Below are positions 1 to 6,082 of a stretch of DNA of 6,082 nucleotides, piece by piece. Origin of the DNA: an uncultured Pseudomonadota bacterium (lineage in GTDB: Bacteria > Myxococcota_A > UBA9042 > CAIXZC01); NCBI GenBank assembly GCA_937876385.1, contig CALFHQ010000113.1:1-6082 (forward strand), written 5' to 3'. The notes under the pieces are model-generated. The model made no database searches and was not told the origin of the DNA. It saw only the letters and a program-made list of their open reading frames with translations. Made by a program: the position numbers and the translations under genes. Numbering within the stretch: the first letter of the stretch is position 1; every line of letters begins with the position of its first letter.

Positions 1-254
1 CGGTATGGACGGGGGGTCCGATGACGTGCCAGTCCTGTCACCCCACCGGGGGGCTCGGTGGACGTCACAGCAAGCACTTGAGCTTGGGCTTTGGATGCCA
101 GATGTGTCACGCCGGGACGGTGAGCAATTCCACGACAATTTCCAACCCGGCGCTCCATGTGAACTGTGAGAAGGATGTCCAGGGTTCCTACACCTACGAC
201 GCTGCCTCGAAGACCTGCTCCAACGTCGGATGCCATGGGACTCGTTCCTGGTAG
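1..254 (+). CDS. C-terminal end of a multiheme c-type cytochrome (CX4CH/CXXCH type), 5' end cut by window
   Basis: The reading frame is open from the window edge (first full codon at 3) to a TAG at 252-254, giving 83 visible residues; the true start lies upstream. Heme-attachment motifs are CQSCH (nt 27-41), CQMCH (nt 96-110) and a terminal CSNVGCH (nt 216-236), the last being the CX4CH variant. Histidines in GRHSKH and ALHVN could be distal heme ligands. The order CXXCH, His pair, CXXCH, HVN, YD, CxNVxCHG matches the repeated CX4CH/CXXCH domain of Geobacter-type periplasmic or outer-surface cytochromes, known from dissimilatory metal-reducing bacteria. Such proteins carry electrons across or outside the envelope. 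The protein ends five residues after the last heme histidine, with no C-terminal anchor. The ATG at 21 is internal to the domain and has no reason to be the start. The total heme count and the electron partner cannot be seen from here. Confidence 0.88.
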   Translation, partial: VWTGGPMTCQSCHPTGGLGGRHSKHLSLGFGCQMCHAGTVSNSTTISNPALHVNCEKDVQGSYTYDAASKTCSNVGCHGTRSW

Positions 255-264
255 TCGAATTTCG

Positions 265-3200
265 TCAGGAGCGGTAGACTCTCTCGACAATTTCCAGCAC
301 CTCTTCTCGGGTGACCACCCCGGCCTCAATGCCAGGGGCCAATCGATTGAGGATCTTGATGCGCGCATCTTCCTCGCCGACAACGGGGGAATGGTCCAGA
401 TAGCCGTGCTCTTCCAGCGCCTCTTGAAGTTCCTCTGCCTTGCTTCGTTGGAAACGAGCAACCTCTCCCGCCTTGAGCCCTTCCAGCAGCTTCTCCGGGT
501 CCCCCTGGCATCGGTCGTTCAAGGCCAATACCCGGTCTTGCATGGTCTCCGACACAGCGGAACTTGCCAGCAGAAACGCCCGGTCCACCGGTTTCCCTCG
601 TCCTTTGCGCCAGAGATTCTGTGTTTCTAAGAGGGCGTCGGCGACTGCATCGATGCGGTCCACAACCGGCTGGATGGCCGTGGGCACACCATCTCGCTGG
701 AGGCCACGCCAGACCCGGTAGCGCCCATAGGTTACGGCTCCCTTTTGCAGCATCCCGTAGAGTGCGTCGCCGTCTCGCAGGAAGTGCCAGAGGTGTATCC
801 CACCCATAGAATCAGCCCCCCGTTTGAGGGCCTCAACCCCCAAACGACGGCCGTAGTCGATATAGCTTTCCCCCTCCCGAGGTGCCGGCGGAGGGTCGGG
901 CAAGGCAGCCGGTCGCAGGGGCACCGCAGTTGTCGAGGAAGCAAGCCTTCGCACCTGTGCCAGGTCCACCACATGGGGTTTCTCCAGTCCCAGGTGTTCG
1001 CTCATTGCCAACCACTTGCGAACCTCGTCTTGTTGAGCCGTAAAGTAGAAAAGTTGTCTCCCGGATGCTGCCAAGGCCGCCCCCGTCTTGACGATGGCCA
1101 GGGCCCTCTCTTCGTCGCTGTTGGCGAGAGTTTCATCCATGAGCACGGGTAGCTGCACGGCCCCCTCGTCCATCTCGGCAAATGCCAGGCGTACCGCCAG
1201 AAGCACTTGAAGCCGTGTCCCCGACGACAACGCATCGAGGGACTTTGGAAAACCATCCATCGATTCCCGGACAATAAACCGGGGTTCAGCACCATCATCA
1301 AGGTCCAGGGAGCAGCGATTCCCCGTGAAGGCAGCAAGCAGCCGGTTCGCCTTCTTGAAGACTTCGGGTCGGGCATGGCTTCGCACTTCCTCCTTCATGG
1401 CATCCACGAGGACCTGAGAGGCCACCGAGTCGTAGCCCGCGTCTCGACTCTCTCGCAGCGCGTCTTCCTGGCTCCGAAGGGTTCCCAGGGCATCGGTAAG
1501 TTCAGTCCCCGTCTGGGCATCTTTGACGGACTGCTCGATTTCCCAGATCTCCTTCTTCAGGGCGTCCAGAGTAGCCGCAGATTCCTCCAAATCCGCCAAA
1601 GCGCTCTCCAATCGCTCGGGTTCCATTTCGAGGAGAGCTGCAGACTCGGGTAGCTCCAACACCGTCCGTTGCGCCTTCTCGATGTCCCTGTCATATCCCC
1701 CAAGGTCCTTTTCGGTCTTTCGGTAGTCGTCGAGCATCGAAACCCACTCCTCAAGAGTGCGTCGGTCCCTCGTATTGAGTCCCAGTTCCAGGTAGAAGGC
1801 GTCGAACTTCGCTTCGACACGGTCTTCTTCTGTCTGATACTGCTCCATGCTGCGCATAGCTTCTTGCCTGGCGTTGGTCCCCTCCGTCCATCGCCGCTGC
1901 CTCGATTCCAGGTCCTTGAACATCGAGCGAGCGGATTCCAACGTCTCGGCTTCACTTCCTCCACAATCCAGCAGCAATTGGCCTGTGCGCTTCCGGTTTT
2001 CCTCGAGTTCCCTGCCAACTTCGGCTAACTGCGCCTTCGCCCCGGCCTGGCGCTGCAGCGCCTCCTCCAGTCGACTTCGCCGAAGAACACTGTCCACAAA
2101 CACCGCCTCGTGCTCCTTTCGATGAACTGGAGGGGCCATGCCGAACCTCGCCACAAGGTCCGACTGCCGTTGGTTCAACTTCTCCTCAACGGTACTGAGC
2201 TCCTTCTCCTCCAGGGCCACTTCCCGAAGCCGAACGTCCACCTGCGCTTGCAGGCTGGCCTCTGCTTCCAGATTCTCCAGCGATCTTAGATGGGCCTGTA
2301 CTTCTCCAATTTCCCACCGGGAGGGTTCCGGGATCCCCAACTGCTGAAATTCTCGTTTGAAGTGCTCCCCGTCGACCCCGGAACCCGTTTGGTTTTTGGG
2401 GACGCCGAGGAAAATCAGAATGGCTCCAACAAGTGCCAGCGCTGCCCAACCGACATGAACAAAAGCCAACGCCACCCCCAAAACAGCTACCAGAAGTCCC
2501 GACCACCGCAGTGGCCTTCTCCAGGGCTCGACCTGAGCAACTGCTCCGCTCACTGCCTGGAGCCACCCCACCAGAGCCCGGCGTCCATCGTAAAGTTGCT
2601 CTTCTTCCAGCTTCGAAGGCCCCCTCTGGGCCTCAAAGAGCTTTCGCGAGCGCTCTAGTGCCTGGCGCCTGGCGTGGTAGCTTTCGCAATCGATGGCAAA
2701 AGCGCTAAGCTCGGTCAAAGCGTGCTCCGGAAAGGGGCCGGCGGCAAGCAAGGAGCTTCCGCTTTGGGCCTGCTGCGCCCGTTCTACCTCCCCGACGACT
2801 CGTGCCACCTCCTCCACGAACTGCTCAACACGGTTCTCACAGCGCACCCAGTTCTCCAATTCCCCACGAATCTCGTCCAGCTTCTGGTTTGACACTCCAC
2901 CATCGGGTAACTTGGTCTCTTCCACTGCCTTCTTGTGAATTTCCGCTTCCCGAGAGGCTTGAGCCAGCTTGTCGGCCAGCGCATCTCGGTGGAGCTCCAG
3001 TTCCTTCAATCTGGTCAGTTCCTTCCCGTCGAGGTTGGCCAATTGGGTGGGAAAGGAGTTCGCTTCTTCTTCAATCTCCAGCCGCTCCAATTGCAGTTTC
3101 TTGAGTTCGAGTACCTTCCGGGCCGTACCAGCCCGAACGCCCGCGGATTCTGCCTCCCGGCAGCGCATGCGCAGCTCCTTCAGGGAAGCCTGGCTGCGAC

Positions 3201-3750
3201 TCAACTCTCCTTGGGTCTTTTCAACCTCACGAACCTGGCTGCGGCAATCTTTCAGCGTTTTCAGGAGCTTGCGAGGATTGGGAGGATTCAATGTCGCGTT
3301 CACATGGGACGCAGCTTCGGCCAGGTTGTACCCCCCGGCCGTCTCCTGGGAGATTCGCTGAGCAAAGCCCTGGCCTCGACGATCATCCTGCAGCAACTCC
3401 ACCAGAGACAGGTGGTACCGAGAGGCGGTCTCGGAGGAGGGAATCGGAGGAGCATCGGTGGTCTGCCCGTCTCGAAGCACCCCGGAACGGCGATGACCTT
3501 CAGTTTTGACGTCGTATCGCCCATCATTCCACGAGAAACTCCCGTCGACTTCACAGGCTGTCTTTCCGCGGTCCGGCCACAACAGGGCCTCGATGGCTCG
3601 AGCCAGGGTGGTCTTCCCGGAGGCGTTTGGACCGGTTATCAAGTTCACCCCAGAAGCCAGATTCTGCACAGCAAACGGGGGATTTGGTGGGAAGCCGGGC
3701 ATTCTGTTTACCTGGATCGACTTGAAATGGAGGGGCTTTGCGTGGCTCAT
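265..3750 (-). CDS. SbcC/Rad50-like (YhaN-type) coiled-coil ATPase with central membrane hairpin and C-terminal extension
   Basis: This 1161-residue protein is an ABC-type DNA repair ATPase, expected to drive ATP-dependent DNA end processing with the nuclease encoded just upstream. Seen in order: Walker A GPNASGKT at residues 40-47; charged coiled coil at about 160-400; two closely spaced hydrophobic helices at about 416-449; a second coiled coil at about 480-790; ABC signature LSSGTRLQ at 841-848; Walker B LPVLMDE at 867-873 followed by a D-loop (LANSDEE); and a FYFTAQ strand at 901-906. No CXXC occurs anywhere, so the Rad50 zinc hook is absent. Membrane helices within the coil are a feature of YhaN-family proteins. 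After a proline-rich linker (about 942-957) there is a folded-looking extension to residue 1161 that I do not recognise. The family is usually around 900-1000 residues. The ATG start has a perfect ribosome binding site and overlaps the upstream stop by 4 bases. The paralogous label SbcC fits less well because of the hairpin. Confidence 0.92.
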   Translation of the reverse strand: MSHAKPLHFKSIQVNRMPGFPPNPPFAVQNLASGVNLITGPNASGKTTLARAIEALLWPDRGKTACEVDGSFSWNDGRYDVKTEGHRRSGVLRDGQTTDAPPIPSSETASRYHLSLVELLQDDRRGQGFAQRISQETAGGYNLAEAASHVNATLNPPNPRKLLKTLKDCRSQVREVEKTQGELSRSQASLKELRMRCREAESAGVRAGTARKVLELKKLQLERLEIEEEANSFPTQLANLDGKELTRLKELELHRDALADKLAQASREAEIHKKAVEETKLPDGGVSNQKLDEIRGELENWVRCENRVEQFVEEVARVVGEVERAQQAQSGSSLLAAGPFPEHALTELSAFAIDCESYHARRQALERSRKLFEAQRGPSKLEEEQLYDGRRALVGWLQAVSGAVAQVEPWRRPLRWSGLLVAVLGVALAFVHVGWAALALVGAILIFLGVPKNQTGSGVDGEHFKREFQQLGIPEPSRWEIGEVQAHLRSLENLEAEASLQAQVDVRLREVALEEKELSTVEEKLNQRQSDLVARFGMAPPVHRKEHEAVFVDSVLRRSRLEEALQRQAGAKAQLAEVGRELEENRKRTGQLLLDCGGSEAETLESARSMFKDLESRQRRWTEGTNARQEAMRSMEQYQTEEDRVEAKFDAFYLELGLNTRDRRTLEEWVSMLDDYRKTEKDLGGYDRDIEKAQRTVLELPESAALLEMEPERLESALADLEESAATLDALKKEIWEIEQSVKDAQTGTELTDALGTLRSQEDALRESRDAGYDSVASQVLVDAMKEEVRSHARPEVFKKANRLLAAFTGNRCSLDLDDGAEPRFIVRESMDGFPKSLDALSSGTRLQVLLAVRLAFAEMDEGAVQLPVLMDETLANSDEERALAIVKTGAALAASGRQLFYFTAQQDEVRKWLAMSEHLGLEKPHVVDLAQVRRLASSTTAVPLRPAALPDPPPAPREGESYIDYGRRLGVEALKRGADSMGGIHLWHFLRDGDALYGMLQKGAVTYGRYRVWRGLQRDGVPTAIQPVVDRIDAVADALLETQNLWRKGRGKPVDRAFLLASSAVSETMQDRVLALNDRCQGDPEKLLEGLKAGEVARFQRSKAEELQEALEEHGYLDHSPVVGEEDARIKILNRLAPGIEAGVVTREEVLEIVERVYRS

Positions 3751-5030
3751 ATTCCCTCCTTCTGTCGCAAAAGGGACTCCAGGAGATTGGCAGCGGCACG
3801 ACGGGCAGTCTGGCGGACCTGCTCCATGGAGGGGACGGGGTCGTCATCGATATCTCGATAGTCCTGTCTCCCGTGCAGGGCGCTCATCTGCTCTCGGGTC
3901 TGTTCGATGGCCCGAATCGTTTCGAGGCTCTGCCCCTCGGAGTCCAAGTCCAGGAGGAGGCGAGCCAGGTAGGCGACGGGGCTGTGTCCTCTGGACAACT
4001 CCGTGAGGTCTCTGTCCGGGGTCGTGTGGCATTGGATTTGGTCCAGACCCACCGGGACGGAGTCCACCTCCAGGTCGAGCCCCTCCTGGAATCTCGCAGT
4101 GAGGGCAGGAAGCTCGGCGTGAGTGGCGGTGGCTCCCACGAGGCGAATTCGGAGGCTGAGGAAGCGGGGGAGGTTCCCCTTCTGTAGAATCTCCCGAGAC
4201 TGCTCCTTCACGGTCTGGTAGAGCCAGCGGTCCACCTCTTCGACTGTGGCCAGGTGGGACACGTCCAGCTCGATTTGTTCGTAGCGAATTCGTGAGTTTC
4301 GTATCTGTGCGGGCTTGCCGAGTCGTCCCCCGTCAACCTCCACGAGCCAGGGCCCGTGAGCACCACCCTCTCCCGGGTCCAAGGCCATGGGAGAGCCCGG
4401 GTAGAGGAATGGGATGCCTCCTGGTGTCGCGCCCAGCCCGGGTTGATGGATATGCCCCAACAGCCACAGGTCCGCTGGGATGCGATCCATATCCGCCAGC
4501 ATCAAGGGAGCGTAAGTGCTGGGGCTTTGCCCCAGGTCTCCGTGAACCAGAACGATTCGAGGGACCCCGGGGAGTCCGGGCAAGTCGTGGTCGAGGAGGG
4601 GCGATTGGGTAACGCTGCGGGTGGGGAAGGACCACCCATCCACCTGAAGTAGGGGAAGAGAGTCCCTTTGGAACAACCGACTTTCCCAGCGTCCCCCTCG
4701 TCCCAGGAGATGAAAACCGTCCCCCTGGAAGGTGTCAGCCAATTTGGGAAGGACGTCCACGTCGTGGTTGCCCGCTACCATCCAAACCCCGATTCCCGCG
4801 TCACAAAGGCGTCCAAACCCCCTCTCCAACGGTCCGATGGCTTCGTAGTAGTGGTGGTCGAGATCCACGATGTCCCCGGCAATCAGGACCAACTCCACCT
4901 CTTCCTTCACGGCCGTTTCCACGAGATCTTCCCAAGCGGCCGCCCCGGTGAAATCCTTCGGAACAAGACTCGACGGCACCCGTGTCGCTCTGCGACCGAT
5001 GTGAATGTCAGCGCTGCAAAGAATCTTCAT
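3747..5030 (-). CDS. SbcD/Mre11-like metallophosphoesterase (YhaO-type DNA repair exonuclease)
   Basis: This 427-residue protein belongs to the calcineurin-like metallophosphoesterases, in which a two-metal centre (Mn in Mre11/SbcD) hydrolyses DNA phosphodiester bonds. All metal-binding motifs are present, numbered from the ATG at 5030: DIH at 8-10, GD at 52-53, GNHD at 87-90, HGD at 163-165 and GHIH at 192-195. A PGSPMALDPGE stretch (211-221) follows, typical of the SbcD/YhaO subgroup. The C-terminal part (about 250-427) is a mixed cap region plus a charged helical tail, where partners of this class usually contact the ATPase coiled coil. No signal peptide is seen, so it acts in the cytoplasm. 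The gene is first in a two-gene operon and overlaps the ATPase gene by 4 bases (3747-3750). An in-frame TTG at 5066 would add 12 residues, but it has no ribosome binding site and the motif-bearing MKILCSADIH begins at the ATG, so the ATG was chosen. Confidence 0.92.
   Translation of the reverse strand: MKILCSADIHIGRRATRVPSSLVPKDFTGAAAWEDLVETAVKEEVELVLIAGDIVDLDHHYYEAIGPLERGFGRLCDAGIGVWMVAGNHDVDVLPKLADTFQGDGFHLLGRGGRWESRLFQRDSLPLLQVDGWSFPTRSVTQSPLLDHDLPGLPGVPRIVLVHGDLGQSPSTYAPLMLADMDRIPADLWLLGHIHQPGLGATPGGIPFLYPGSPMALDPGEGGAHGPWLVEVDGGRLGKPAQIRNSRIRYEQIELDVSHLATVEEVDRWLYQTVKEQSREILQKGNLPRFLSLRIRLVGATATHAELPALTARFQEGLDLEVDSVPVGLDQIQCHTTPDRDLTELSRGHSPVAYLARLLLDLDSEGQSLETIRAIEQTREQMSALHGRQDYRDIDDDPVPSMEQVRQTARRAAANLLESLLRQKEGI
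3755..3761 (-). promoter_or_regulatory. Ribosome binding site of the ATPase gene
   Basis: Reading the minus strand, AAGGAGG is followed by four bases (GAAT) and then the ATG at 3750. It is a full match to the anti-Shine-Dalgarno sequence and lies within the last codons of the nuclease gene. With the ATGA stop/start overlap this fixes the start and points to translational coupling, consistent with the two proteins forming one complex. Confidence 0.85.
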
Positions 5031-5033
5031 CCT

Positions 5034-5040
5034 CTCCCCT
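5034..5040 (-). promoter_or_regulatory. Ribosome binding site of the metallophosphoesterase gene
   Basis: On the minus strand AGGGGAG is followed by AGG and then the ATG at 5030. The purine-rich run supports the ATG over the TTG 36 bases upstream, although the 3-base spacing is tighter than ideal. Confidence 0.55.
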
Positions 5041-5071
5041 GAAACTGCGTAAATGGCGTCGTTCAATGTCT

Positions 5072-5218
5072 AAACAGGGTCATCTCAACCAGCGATCATC
5101 CCCGTAGGCTGCGTCAGTCGGCTCATGGCTTGCTCGAAGTACCCAATGTACGCCTCCGCCACCATGTGCGCCGACTTCCTTGCCTCCAGGGCGCTCACTG
5201 CCCGAGCTAACCCTGTTT
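5072..5218. repeat. Imperfect 15-base inverted repeat pair bounding a 147-base segment
   Basis: AAACAGGGTCATCTC at 5072-5086 pairs with GAGCTAACCCTGTTT at 5204-5218. The second reads AAACAGGGTTAGCTC on the opposite strand, so 13 of 15 positions match, with the outer 9 perfect. The enclosed 117 bases contain coding-like sequence on the minus strand that ends inside the left repeat. The arrangement resembles the ends of a miniature or decayed insertion element, but no target-site duplication or full transposase is visible. Shared regulator binding sites are an equally simple explanation. Confidence 0.35.
5085..5165 (-). other. Possible small ORF (26 residues) or coding remnant upstream of the repair operon
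   Basis: An ATG at 5165 (minus strand) follows AAGGAAG with 9 bases of spacing and reads MVAEAYIGYFEQAMSRLTQP and a few more residues to a TGA at 5085-5087, 54 bases before the metallophosphoesterase start. The frame remains open further upstream, and from about 5190 down to 5105 most codons end in G or C, as in the genuine genes here. The product is not recognised. It could be a small protein or leader translated with the operon, the tail of a decayed gene (perhaps linked to the flanking inverted repeats), or chance. Upstream of about 5385 the same frame is only the antisense of the repeat gene. Confidence 0.22.
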
Positions 5219-5231
5219 GATTCTGAATCAA
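5217..5231. promoter_or_regulatory. Palindrome TTGATTCTGAATCAA, candidate regulator binding site
   Basis: Two perfect 7-base arms (TTGATTC and GAATCAA) are separated by a single T. It lies in the divergent spacer, 154 bases before the repeat-protein start and 187 bases before the nuclease start. The short loop rules out a terminator hairpin, and it fits the symmetric site of a dimeric DNA-binding protein. The left arm overlaps the last two bases of the right-hand inverted repeat. No specific regulator is recognised. Confidence 0.35.
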
Positions 5232-5374
5232 CAAGATCCTGTTTATGCGAGGGTACAACCGTTGGATGGTCACTTCCAGCAAAAGGGAAAAAGTGAACGA
5301 GGATGCCCCGGGGTCAAATGAGTCCTTTTCTTTTCGATTGCGATCTGTATCATGTTTCGGCACTTGAACTGGAC

Positions 5375-5381
5375 GAGGTGA
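5375..5381 (+). promoter_or_regulatory. Ribosome binding site of the exported repeat protein gene
   Basis: GAGGTGA matches seven consecutive bases of the ideal AGGAGGTGA and is followed by GAC and the ATG at 5385. It supports this start, which also gives a clean signal peptide. Confidence 0.7.
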
Positions 5382-5384
5382 GAC

Positions 5385-6082
5385 ATGAACGGTTTTGGAA
5401 AGAGTTTTCTGGTTGCCCTGGCAATGATTTTCGTGGGTTCGCTGACAATTTCTTCGACGGCCTTTGCAGCCGCGGAAATCTGCGACAACGGAACCGATGA
5501 CGACGGCGACGGCTTCATCGACTGCAACGACTGGGACTGCGATAACGACCCCGCCTGCGAGGGCGCCGGCGAAGTCTGCGACAACGGCACCGATGACGAC
5601 GGCGACGGCTACATCGACTGTGACGATTTCGATTGCACCAACGACGCTGCATGCGAAGCGTTCCTTGAAATCTGTGACAACGGCATCGACGACGACGACA
5701 ACGGCTACGTTGACTGCGACGACTGGGACTGCGACAACGACCCCGCCTGCGAAGGCGCCGGCGAGATCTGCGACAACGGCACCGACGATGACGGCGACGG
5801 ACACGTGGACTGCGACGACTGGGACTGCGACAACGACCCCGCTTGCGAAGGCGCCGGAGAAATCTGCGACAACGGAACCGACGATGACGGCGACGGCTAC
5901 GTCGACTGCGAAGACTTCGACTGTGACAACGATCCTGCCTGCGAAGGGTACGGCGAAATCTGCGACAACGGAATCGACGATGACGAGAACGGCTACGTCG
6001 ATTGCGACGACTTCGACTGTGACAACGACCCCGCCTGCGAAGGGACCGGCGAAATCTGCGACAACGAAATCGACGACGACGG
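5385..6082 (+). CDS. Exported acidic, Cys-rich protein with 32-residue EF-hand-like tandem repeats, 3' end cut by window
   Basis: The frame is open from the ATG at 5385 to the window edge (232 full codons). Residues 1-30 form a signal peptide: K6, a hydrophobic core (FLVALAMIFVGSL), then STAFA with likely cleavage after A28. Six complete 32-residue repeats and part of a seventh follow without a spacer. The unit is close to EICDNGTDDDGDGYVDC, then DDWDCDNDPACEGAG. Within each unit D8, D10, D12, G13, V/I15, D16 and D19 fit a calcium-binding loop of EF-hand or thrombospondin type 3 style, and four cysteines (3, 17, 22, 28) suggest two disulfides. Such repeats occur in surface or secreted deltaproteobacterial proteins; calcium binding and a structural or adhesive role are inferences. 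The C-terminus, which would show any anchor or catalytic domain, is missing. The gene is divergent from the repair operon and shows no functional tie to it. Confidence 0.88.
   Translation, partial: MNGFGKSFLVALAMIFVGSLTISSTAFAAAEICDNGTDDDGDGFIDCNDWDCDNDPACEGAGEVCDNGTDDDGDGYIDCDDFDCTNDAACEAFLEICDNGIDDDDNGYVDCDDWDCDNDPACEGAGEICDNGTDDDGDGHVDCDDWDCDNDPACEGAGEICDNGTDDDGDGYVDCEDFDCDNDPACEGYGEICDNGIDDDENGYVDCDDFDCDNDPACEGTGEICDNEIDDD
5475..6082 (+). repeat. 96-base tandem repeat array (six full copies plus a partial seventh)
   Basis: Units begin at 5475, 5571, 5667, 5763, 5859, 5955 and 6051, each with GAAATCTGCGACAAC or a close variant. The period is exactly 96 bases, so the reading frame is kept. 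Copies differ at both synonymous and non-synonymous sites; units 4 and 5 are close, while unit 2 is the most divergent (ending ACEAFL in place of ACEGAG). The array continues past the window end. Confidence 0.93.

Larger units (their letters stand above)
5031..5384. other. Divergent intergenic region (354 bases) between the repair operon and the exported repeat protein
   Basis: No full-length gene can be supported here. It should contain promoters for both flanking units, which point away from each other. The half nearest the repeat gene (about 5220-5360) is visibly richer in A/T than the flanks. A TATCAT at 5348-5353 (plus strand, 31 bases before the ATG) could be a -10 box but has no good -35 at 17 bases. 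No good promoter pair was found for the minus strand either. The region holds a 15-base palindrome, an imperfect inverted repeat pair, three copies of CCTGTTT in either orientation (5072-5078, 5212-5218, 5238-5244) and a short coding-like stretch, listed separately. No intrinsic terminator (GC stem plus T run) was found. Confidence 0.6.

Noticed and set aside
166..630. 154-residue plus-strand ORF
   Set aside because: It overlaps the cytochrome end in another frame and is antisense to the ATPase. The protein has no family features.
2935..3861. 308-residue plus-strand ORF
   Set aside because: It lies antisense to the Walker A end of the ATPase gene and crosses into the nuclease gene. It has no recognisable domain and is explained by high GC with few stops.
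5031..5066. TTG start adding 12 residues to the metallophosphoesterase
   Set aside because: There is no ribosome binding site before the TTG, while the ATG at 5030 has AGGGGAG upstream and starts directly at the conserved MKILCSADIH.
5306..5313. CCCCGGGG palindrome
   Set aside because: It is an 8-base GC palindrome with no flanking symmetry or T run, expected by chance in this base composition.
5348..5353. TATCAT as a -10 box for the repeat gene
   Set aside because: It is well placed, but no acceptable -35 hexamer lies 16-18 bases upstream, so it is mentioned only within the intergenic entry.
5085..5804. 239-residue minus-strand ORF
   Set aside because: Its first two-thirds is the antisense of the repeat gene and gives low-complexity valine/alanine sequence. 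Only the last part (about 5085-5200) has any independent coding look and is listed separately at low confidence.
5475..6082. CRISPR-like array
   Set aside because: The repeats are 96 bases long, directly adjacent, lack unique spacers and are in frame with a signal-peptide-bearing protein.

Overview
The window looks like chromosome of a high-GC (roughly 60% by eye) deltaproteobacterial-type bacterium (Desulfuromonadota, Myxococcota or a neighbouring lineage). This rests on two family-level cues: a C-terminal cytochrome fragment with mixed CXXCH and CX4CH heme motifs, as in Geobacter-type multiheme proteins, and a secreted protein built from EICDNGxDDDGDG-type repeats, which are common in that part of the tree. 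No rRNA or tRNA gene is visible, so the assignment is an inference.

Layout. Positions 1-254 (+) hold the 3' end of a multiheme c-type cytochrome gene. It converges on a two-gene minus-strand operon with only 10 bases between the facing stop codons. The operon reads leftwards: a SbcD/YhaO-like metallophosphoesterase (5030 to 3747), then a SbcC/Rad50-like, YhaN-type coiled-coil ATPase (3750 to 265). The two overlap by 4 bases (ATGA), and the ATPase has a perfect AAGGAGG ribosome binding site inside the end of the nuclease gene. A 354-base spacer (5031-5384) follows, holding a 15-base palindrome, an imperfect inverted repeat pair and a short coding-like stretch. From 5385 (+) to the window end runs an open-ended gene for an exported, acidic, cysteine-rich protein made of 32-residue tandem repeats. 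Its stop codon lies outside the window, so it is easily missed by a caller that requires one.

How the genes work together. The nuclease and ATPase should form an Mre11-Rad50-like DNA end-processing complex. The ATPase has no CXXC zinc hook. A hydrophobic hairpin (residues about 416-449) sits at the middle of its coiled coil instead, which suggests a membrane-tethered complex. It also carries an unrecognised C-terminal extension of about 230 residues. The cytochrome and the repeat protein are separate cell-envelope genes with no visible functional link to the repair pair.

The most interesting points are the membrane hairpin plus the extension on the ATPase, the ordered two-type repeat pattern of the exported protein, and the inverted-repeat structure in the divergent spacer. 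I found no convincing wholly new system.
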